The translations under genes were made by a program, and so were the position numbers. This document shows positions 59,480 through 64,000 of a stretch of DNA of 64,000 bases, in pieces. Every line of letters begins with the position of its first letter. The stretch's first letter is position 1. A model generated the notes under the pieces. That model worked only from the letters and a program-made list of their open reading frames with translations, was not told where the DNA came from and searched no databases. The DNA is taken from assembly GCF_001953745.1 (NCBI RefSeq), contig NZ_LWLN01000001.1, positions 62,001-126,000 on the forward strand. The letters run 5' to 3'. Source of the stretch: Natrinema saccharevitans (lineage in GTDB: Archaea > Halobacteriota > Halobacteria > Halobacteriales > Natrialbaceae).

Positions 59480-60625
59480 TCACTGGGCTCCCTGCAGCGG
59501 GGTTCGGTCGACGAGTTCCTCCTGAATGTCGGTCTGGTTCTCGACGAGGGTCTGCTGGTCGACCGTGAATCCGGCCGCCTCGTAGGACGACTGGTCGGGG
59601 AACTCGTCGGGCTGGTCGAGTTCGTTCGCCCGGATCGGGCGGACGTAGGCGTCGAAGAACAACCCCTGACAGTCTTTTGTTAGGACGTAGTCCATGAACA
59701 GCTTCGCCGCCTCGGGGTTGGGCGCGTTCCGCAAGAGGGCGTAGCCGTAGGGGACGTTCATCGCGCCCGGTTCGCCGTCGGGCCCCTCGAGGACCGCGAC
59801 CTCGATCCGATCTTCGTCGAACTCGTCGTTGTTGTACTTGAGGTTCAACCCGGTGTAGTCGTACTCGACGACGGTCGAAATCTCCCCGCTGGTCATCGGC
59901 CCCTCGACGTTGCGTCGGAAGTCCGCGCCGTGGTCGGCGATTTCCTCGTGGTACTCGATGACCGGATCGAGGTTATCCAGATCGCCACCGTAGGCCCGAT
60001 TGACCGACAGCGCGGAGGCCTGCCCGTTGGCGGTGTGGGGCGGGGTGAAGGCCAGATCCTTCGCGATGTCGGGATGTTTCAGGTCCTCCCACGTTTCGGG
60101 CGCGTCCAGTCCCCGCTCCTCGTAGACGTCGGCCCGGTAGGTCACCGCGGTCGTCATCTGTCGGGTCGCGGTCACGTGGCCGTTGCCGGTCTTTAAGTCC
60201 TCGGGAACGACGTCCCAGTTGGCCGGCTTGTAGTCGGTCGTCAGATCGTCGTTCATCGCCTGCAGGCCGAACGAGTAGCCGCCGTTGTACGCCGAGTGCG
60301 TCGGATTTCGGGCGTTGGACCGCATGTCGTCGAGGGCCTCGCCCGAGGAGCCCTGCGCGTCGTACAGCGGGAGGTTGTACTCCTCCTCGAACGCCTCCAT
60401 GACGGCCCCCCAGTTCGACCAGCCGGTCTGGACGCAGTAGATCTGTAACTCGTCGGGGAACGACGAGGCGTCGACCTCGGTTTCGTACTCGCCGTGACCG
60501 ACGGTGTACGTCTCGCCGCTCCCCCCGCCGGTGAGGCTGCTCAGACAACCCGCCATCGCGGCGGTCCCGGCCGCGGCCCCACTCGAAAGCGCTGCGCGTC
60601 GTGTCGTCCCTGTCGGGTCGGACAT
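59480..60625 (-). CDS. ABC importer Tat-lipoprotein binding protein (ThiB/AfuA-like)
   Basis: A 381-residue solute-binding protein and the first gene of the operon. The signal MSDPTGTTRRAALSSGAAAG has twin arginines, and TAAMAGCLSS holds the lipobox (Cys27), typical of haloarchaeal Tat lipoproteins. The mature part starts FPDELQIYCVQTGWSNWGAV, an opening of the ThiB/iron/polyamine-like group; YGYALLRNAPNPEAAKLFMD is the usual helix near the hinge. The bound compound is not readable; thiamine, ferric ion and polyamines are candidates, and the fused, two-gene permease does not fix it. Start at ATG 60625 drops a long spurious frame upstream. Confidence 0.9.
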   Translation of the reverse strand: MSDPTGTTRRAALSSGAAAGTAAMAGCLSSLTGGGSGETYTVGHGEYETEVDASSFPDELQIYCVQTGWSNWGAVMEAFEEEYNLPLYDAQGSSGEALDDMRSNARNPTHSAYNGGYSFGLQAMNDDLTTDYKPANWDVVPEDLKTGNGHVTATRQMTTAVTYRADVYEERGLDAPETWEDLKHPDIAKDLAFTPPHTANGQASALSVNRAYGGDLDNLDPVIEYHEEIADHGADFRRNVEGPMTSGEISTVVEYDYTGLNLKYNNDEFDEDRIEVAVLEGPDGEPGAMNVPYGYALLRNAPNPEAAKLFMDYVLTKDCQGLFFDAYVRPIRANELDQPDEFPDQSSYEAAGFTVDQQTLVENQTDIQEELVDRTPLQGAQ

Positions 60626-60677
60626 ACCCGAGAATCCGCCAAAACGTACTAATTCGTTGCTATGTTCGGAACTCTTA

Positions 60678-60688
60678 CCTATATAGGG
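60678..60688 (-). promoter_or_regulatory. TATA box of the ABC importer operon
   Basis: CCTATATAGGT on the minus strand, about 55-63 bases before the binding-protein ATG, expected to give a short leader of 25-35 bases. TATATA is also palindromic; on the plus strand it could serve a divergent but unseen transcript. Confidence 0.5.
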
Positions 60689-60744
60689 GACGGTAGCGAC
60701 ACGGAACGGTCGGGTTCGATCCCTACCCGACCGCCGGCCTCGAG

Positions 60745-62406
60745 TCAGCCCTGTCCGACCATCCGCTCTTCGTCCTCCCACTCCTCCTGGCGGAGTTCGT
60801 ACTTCTGGACCTTGCCGGTCGCGGTCGTCGGCAACTCGTCGACGAACTCCACCCGGCGGACGGCCTTGTAGCCCGCGAGCTGCTCGCGGGTAAAGGCGGT
60901 CAGCTCCTCGGGCGACACCGGTGGGTCGTCCGGATCGTCGTTCGACGGGACGACGAAGGCCTTGGGCGTCTCCCCCCACTCGTCGCTCGGTGCCGGGATC
61001 ACGGCCGCGTCCGAGACCGCGTCGTGGTCGAACAGCGCGTCCTCGAGTTCGATACTCGAGATGTTCTCGCCGCCCGAAATGATGATGTCTTTCTTGCGAT
61101 CGCGGATCGCGATCATGCCGTTCTCGTCGATCGTCGCGAGGTCACCGGTGTGGTAGTAGCCCTCGACGCGGTCGGTGAAGGCCTCCTCGGTCGCCTCGGG
61201 CTTGTTCCAGTAGCGGTCCATGATCTGGTTGCCCCGCACGACGACCTCGCCCAGCGTCTCGTCGTCCCGGGGCACGTCCGCGCCGTCCTCGTCGACGACC
61301 CGGATCTCGGTACCCAGATAGGCCAGCCCTTGACGTTTCTTGATCCGGAATCGGTCGTCGCTGTCGGCCTCGAAGTGCCGGCGCGCGTCGGAGGTCGTGA
61401 TCAGCGGTCCCGTCTCGGTCGCGCCGTAGACGTGTTTCAGGTACCAGCCGAACTCGTCCTCGACGGTCCGGATGGTCGCCTCCGGCGGGGCCGAACCGGC
61501 GGTTGCGAGTCGCACGTCGGCGTCGCCGGTCGTCTCGGACTCGTTCTCGCGGTAGTAGTCGATCAACATGTTCAGCACCGTCGGTGCGCCGCACATGTAG
61601 GAAACGTCCTCGGCTCGGACCGTCTCGAATATCTCCGCGGCGTCGACCCCGCGCGTACAGACGTGGGTCGCGCCGATGCCCGTCACCGCGAAGATGTGCC
61701 CCCAGCCGTTCGCGTGGAACATCGGCAACGTCCACAGGTAGGTGTCGTCGTCGGTGATCCCCTGGTGGCCGACCAGCAAGTAGGCGTGGATCGTCTCGCA
61801 GCGATGCGTGCGGCAGACCCCCTTCGGATCGCCCGTCGTCCCCGACGTGTAGTTGATCGTGATAATCTCGTCCTCGCTCATCTCCGGCCGGTCGTACTCG
61901 GGACCGGCGTCCTCGAGGACGGCGTCGAAGCTCTCCCAGTCTACGTCGGACTCGTCCGACGAGGATCGCCCGGCTTCGCCGGCCTCACCCCCCTCGACGG
62001 CGTCCGCGTCGTTCGTGATGAACGTCTCGGTCGGCACCTCGTCGCGGACCGCTTCGATCCTGTCGGCGTACTCGTGGTCGGCGTAGATTGCATCCACACC
62101 CGCGTCCGCGAGGATGTACTCGAAGTCCTCGGGCGTAAGCCGGTAGTTCAACGGCGTATGAACCGCCCCGATCTGCATGCTTCCGTACGCTGCCTCGAGG
62201 TGGTAGTGGGTGTTCGGGTCCAACACCGCGACCCGATCACCCTTCTCGATCCCCCGTTCCTGCAGCGCCGCCGCGAACCGATCGGCGCGCTCGCCGAGGT
62301 CGTCGTAGGTGAACCGTTCGCCCGTCGTCGCAACGACTGCCTCGTCGTCGCCGTAATGGGTTCGCGCCCGGTCTAAGAACTCCGGAACGAGCAGTGGTTT
62401 GTGCAT
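60745..62406 (-). CDS. AMP-forming long-chain acyl-CoA ligase, copy 2
   Basis: A 553-residue paralogue of the ligase at 27532-29142. N-terminus MHKPLLVPEFLDRARTHYGD, YTSGTTGDPKGV signature, VYGATETGPLITTSDARRHF, hinge DRKKDIIISGG and the C-terminal Lys in TATGKVQKYELRQ. A 16-residue insertion EAGEAGRSSSDESDVDWES after DADAVEGG is absent from copy 1. The gene stands between the ABC operon and atpB, on the same strand as both. Because 320 bases are identical in inverted orientation to copy 1 and the rest diverges, gene conversion is likely. The acid substrate is unknown. Confidence 0.88.
   Translation of the reverse strand: MHKPLLVPEFLDRARTHYGDDEAVVATTGERFTYDDLGERADRFAAALQERGIEKGDRVAVLDPNTHYHLEAAYGSMQIGAVHTPLNYRLTPEDFEYILADAGVDAIYADHEYADRIEAVRDEVPTETFITNDADAVEGGEAGEAGRSSSDESDVDWESFDAVLEDAGPEYDRPEMSEDEIITINYTSGTTGDPKGVCRTHRCETIHAYLLVGHQGITDDDTYLWTLPMFHANGWGHIFAVTGIGATHVCTRGVDAAEIFETVRAEDVSYMCGAPTVLNMLIDYYRENESETTGDADVRLATAGSAPPEATIRTVEDEFGWYLKHVYGATETGPLITTSDARRHFEADSDDRFRIKKRQGLAYLGTEIRVVDEDGADVPRDDETLGEVVVRGNQIMDRYWNKPEATEEAFTDRVEGYYHTGDLATIDENGMIAIRDRKKDIIISGGENISSIELEDALFDHDAVSDAAVIPAPSDEWGETPKAFVVPSNDDPDDPPVSPEELTAFTREQLAGYKAVRRVEFVDELPTTATGKVQKYELRQEEWEDEERMVGQG
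60939..61258 (-). repeat. 320-bp perfect inverted repeat, copy 2 (inside acyl-CoA ligase 2)
   Basis: Base for base identical to the reverse complement of 28629-28948 (all five 60-base blocks were compared and match). It covers 19% of the gene, while flanking parts of the two genes differ at many third positions. Copy 1 and copy 2 lie 32 kb apart in opposite orientation. Confidence 0.9.
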
Positions 62407-62576
62407 ACATATCGGGCTTCATCGACGATCCATACGATCCTTTCCCCCCGTTGCACGCAGTGACAGTCCGTGTATCGAACGGATCGGGGCCGGAATCTCT
62501 CCGGCCCCTTGTGACGAGCTACGGCCACGGAGACAGCGCACCGACACGTCTGTGACGATACGGCCGATCGAACGCG

Positions 62577-62593
62577 GCGCACGCGTGCGCGCA
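62577..62593. other. 14-base GCGC palindrome in a purine/pyrimidine alternating run
   Basis: GCGCACGCGTGCGC at 62577-62590 is a perfect palindrome and continues into GCA, making 17 strictly alternating purine/pyrimidine bases, the kind of sequence that can adopt Z-DNA under supercoiling. It is between the end of atpB (62671) and the ligase start (62406), a 264-base gap without any other feature. Confidence 0.5.
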
Positions 62594-62670
62594 AACAAAG
62601 ATACGCAACACACCTGCCTCTTGTCGCTCGAGTTGCGAAACCGCAGCGGCGGCAAAAAGTGAGACGGTCG

Positions 62671-64000
62671 TCAGTCGGCCTGGACGGCTTCGGCCGATTC
62701 GTCTTCGCGGTAGTGTTCCGCGATGAGTTCCTCGTCGATCCGGTTGAGTTCCTCCTTCGGCAGGTCCGAGAGGAGGTCCCAGCCGAGCTCGAGGGTGTCG
62801 TCGATCGAGCGGTTGGTGTCGTACCCCTGCTGGACGAACTCCGCCTCGAAGCGGTCGGCGAAGTCGAGGAACTTGTTGTCGCGCTCGGACAGCGCCTCGC
62901 GACCGACGATGTTCACGAGGTCGCGCAGGTCCTCACCCTCCGCGTAGGCGGCGTACATCTGGTCGGAGACGTCGCCGTGGTCCTCGCGGGTCAGGCCCTC
63001 GCCGATCCCGTCGTCCATCAGCCGCGAGAGGCTGGGCAGGACGTTGACCGGCGGTTCGATGCCCTGACTGTTTAAGTCCCGATCCATCATGATCTGGCCC
63101 TCGGTGATGTAGCCAGTCAGGTCCGGAATCGGGTGCGTGTCGTCGTCGCCGGGCATCGTCAGGATCGGAATCTGCGTGACCGACCCTTCCTTGCCCTCGA
63201 TTCGACCGGCGCGCTCGTAGAGCTGTGCCAGGTCGGTGTACATGTAGCCGGGGTAGCCACGTCGGCCCGGGACCTCCTCGCGTGCGGCACCGATCTCGCG
63301 CAGCGCCTCACAGTAGTTGGTCATGTCCGTCAGGATGACCAGCACGTGGTAGTCCTTCTCGAAGGCCAGGTACTCGGCCGTGGTCAGGGCGAGTCGCGGC
63401 GTGACCTGGCGTTCGACTGCCGGGTCGTCCGCGAGGTTCATGAAGACGACCGACCGCTCCAAGGCCCCGGTACGCTCGAAGTCGTCCATGAACTCGTTTG
63501 CCTCTTCCTGGGTGATCCCCATCGCGCCGAAGATGACGGCGAACTCGGAGCCTTCGCCTTCCTCGTCTTCCTCCGGCACCGTCGCCTGCCGGGCGATCTG
63601 CAGGGCGAGTTCGTTGTGTGGCAGCCCCGAGCCGGAGAAGATCGGCAGCTTCTGGCCCCGGACCAGCGTGTTCATGCCGTCGATGGCGGAGACGCCGGTC
63701 TGGATGAACTCCTCGGGGTACTCCCGGGAGAATGGGTTGATCGCCTTGCCGACGATGTCCTGTCGCTTGTCGGGGACGATCTCCGGGCCGCCGTCGATCG
63801 GGTTCCCGGAGCCGTCAAGCACCCGCCCGAGCAGATCCTCGGTGACGGGCATCTTCATCGTCTCGCCCAGGAAGCGAACGGAGGCGTTGCGGTCGATCCC
63901 GCCCGTGCCTTCGAACACCTGGATCGAGACGATACCCTCGCTCGATTCCAGCACCTGCCCGCGCAGCGTCCGCCCGTCCTCGGTCTCGATCTCGACGATC
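62671..64000 (-). CDS. atpB: A-type ATP synthase subunit B, 5' end outside the window
   Basis: The open frame runs to the window edge at 64000; residues here cover about 443 codons and the N-terminus is missing. Seen: the nucleotide-site region [40 protein letters not shown], which is the non-catalytic equivalent of the P-loop region, and [20 protein letters not shown]. The C-terminal helical domain ([20 protein letters not shown]) is intact and ends [13 protein letters not shown] subunits alternate with catalytic A subunits in the A3B3 head. In archaea atpB is normally in one operon with A, F, C, E and D, but here the next minus-strand gene is the ligase, not atpD. Confidence 0.96.
   Translation of the reverse strand, partial: IVEIETEDGRTLRGQVLESSEGIVSIQVFEGTGGIDRNASVRFLGETMKMPVTEDLLGRVLDGSGNPIDGGPEIVPDKRQDIVGKAINPFSREYPEEFIQTGVSAIDGMNTLVRGQKLPIFSGSGLPHNELALQIARQATVPEEDEEGEGSEFAVIFGAMGITQEEANEFMDDFERTGALERSVVFMNLADDPAVERQVTPRLALTTAEYLAFEKDYHVLVILTDMTNYCEALREIGAAREEVPGRRGYPGYMYTDLAQLYERAGRIEGKEGSVTQIPILTMPGDDDTHPIPDLTGYITEGQIMMDRDLNSQGIEPPVNVLPSLSRLMDDGIGEGLTREDHGDVSDQMYAAYAEGEDLRDLVNIVGREALSERDNKFLDFADRFEAEFVQQGYDTNRSIDDTLELGWDLLSDLPKEELNRIDEELIAEHYREDESAEAVQAD

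Noticed and set aside
60700-60735. tRNA T-arm-like sequence GGGTTCGATCCCTACCC
   Set aside because: The arms do not pair as a five-base stem around a seven-base loop, and no acceptor or anticodon stem can be drawn nearby. I found no tRNA or rRNA gene in the window.

Overview
This is a piece of a haloarchaeal chromosome (class Halobacteria). The DNA is GC-rich, the predicted proteins are strongly acidic, and the gene set is diagnostic: bacteriorhodopsin, halorhodopsin, a Brp/Blh retinal-forming oxygenase, HemAT, the proteasome ATPase PAN, the ribosome splitting factor ABCE1/RLI, archaemetzincin and A-type ATP synthase subunits B and D. Several promoters have a TATA box about 25-30 bases before the ATG, as expected for leaderless haloarchaeal mRNAs. 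A Natrinema/Haloterrigena-like relative is plausible, but I cannot fix the genus from the sequence alone.

Layout. 0-7 kb is a decay zone: an intact aquaporin-like gene, a possible insertion-sequence end, a frameshifted Zn-alcohol dehydrogenase coupled to a broken SRPBCC gene, an intact malate:quinone-oxidoreductase-like gene, an FMN split-barrel gene and a badly eroded GMC oxidoreductase. 7-18 kb is mostly housekeeping: AIM24, GNAT with zinc ribbon, Usp, acyl-CoA synthetase, Rieske, response regulator, HAD, archaemetzincin, RLI with an EMC6-like partner. 18.2-27.4 kb is the most interesting part: four or five small exported proteins with one shared N-terminal module, one of them fused to an 18-residue-repeat beta-helix, plus a CARDB protein, an ER/SipW-type signal peptidase with an extra outer domain, a DUF5305 protein and a DUF7344 regulator. 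I read this as a secreted-fibre or matrix locus resembling bacterial TasA-SipW systems. 27.5-31 kb carries an acyl-CoA ligase, a small regulator and NadE. 31.3-35.9 kb is a complete light-energy cluster: an unknown membrane protein, bop, hop, lycopene cyclase and Brp/Blh. 36-46.5 kb holds a PIN-ATPase-KH protein, HemAT, several peptidases, an SDR and TruA. 46.5-54.8 kb holds a PQQ-propeller lipoprotein, a purine permease with a PRTase, PepF, PAN and pyruvoyl arginine decarboxylase. 54.8-64 kb has atpD, a four-gene ABC importer, a second acyl-CoA ligase and the 3' part of atpB.

How the parts work together. CrtY makes beta-carotene, Brp/Blh cleaves it to retinal, and Bop and Hop use retinal to pump protons outward and chloride inward. 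The proton gradient feeds the ATP synthase whose subunits lie at the right edge. HemAT would steer the cell by oxygen. In the 18-27 kb locus the signal peptidase is predicted to mature the Tat-like or Sec-like exported subunits.

Structural oddities: the two acyl-CoA ligase genes share a 320-bp stretch that is identical base for base in inverted orientation 32 kb apart (gene-conversion signature); two exported-protein genes share an identical 16-base upstream element; atpB and atpD are separated by about 6.8 kb of unrelated genes; and two small genes carry single-base frameshifts in T/A triplets, which could be real or sequencing errors.
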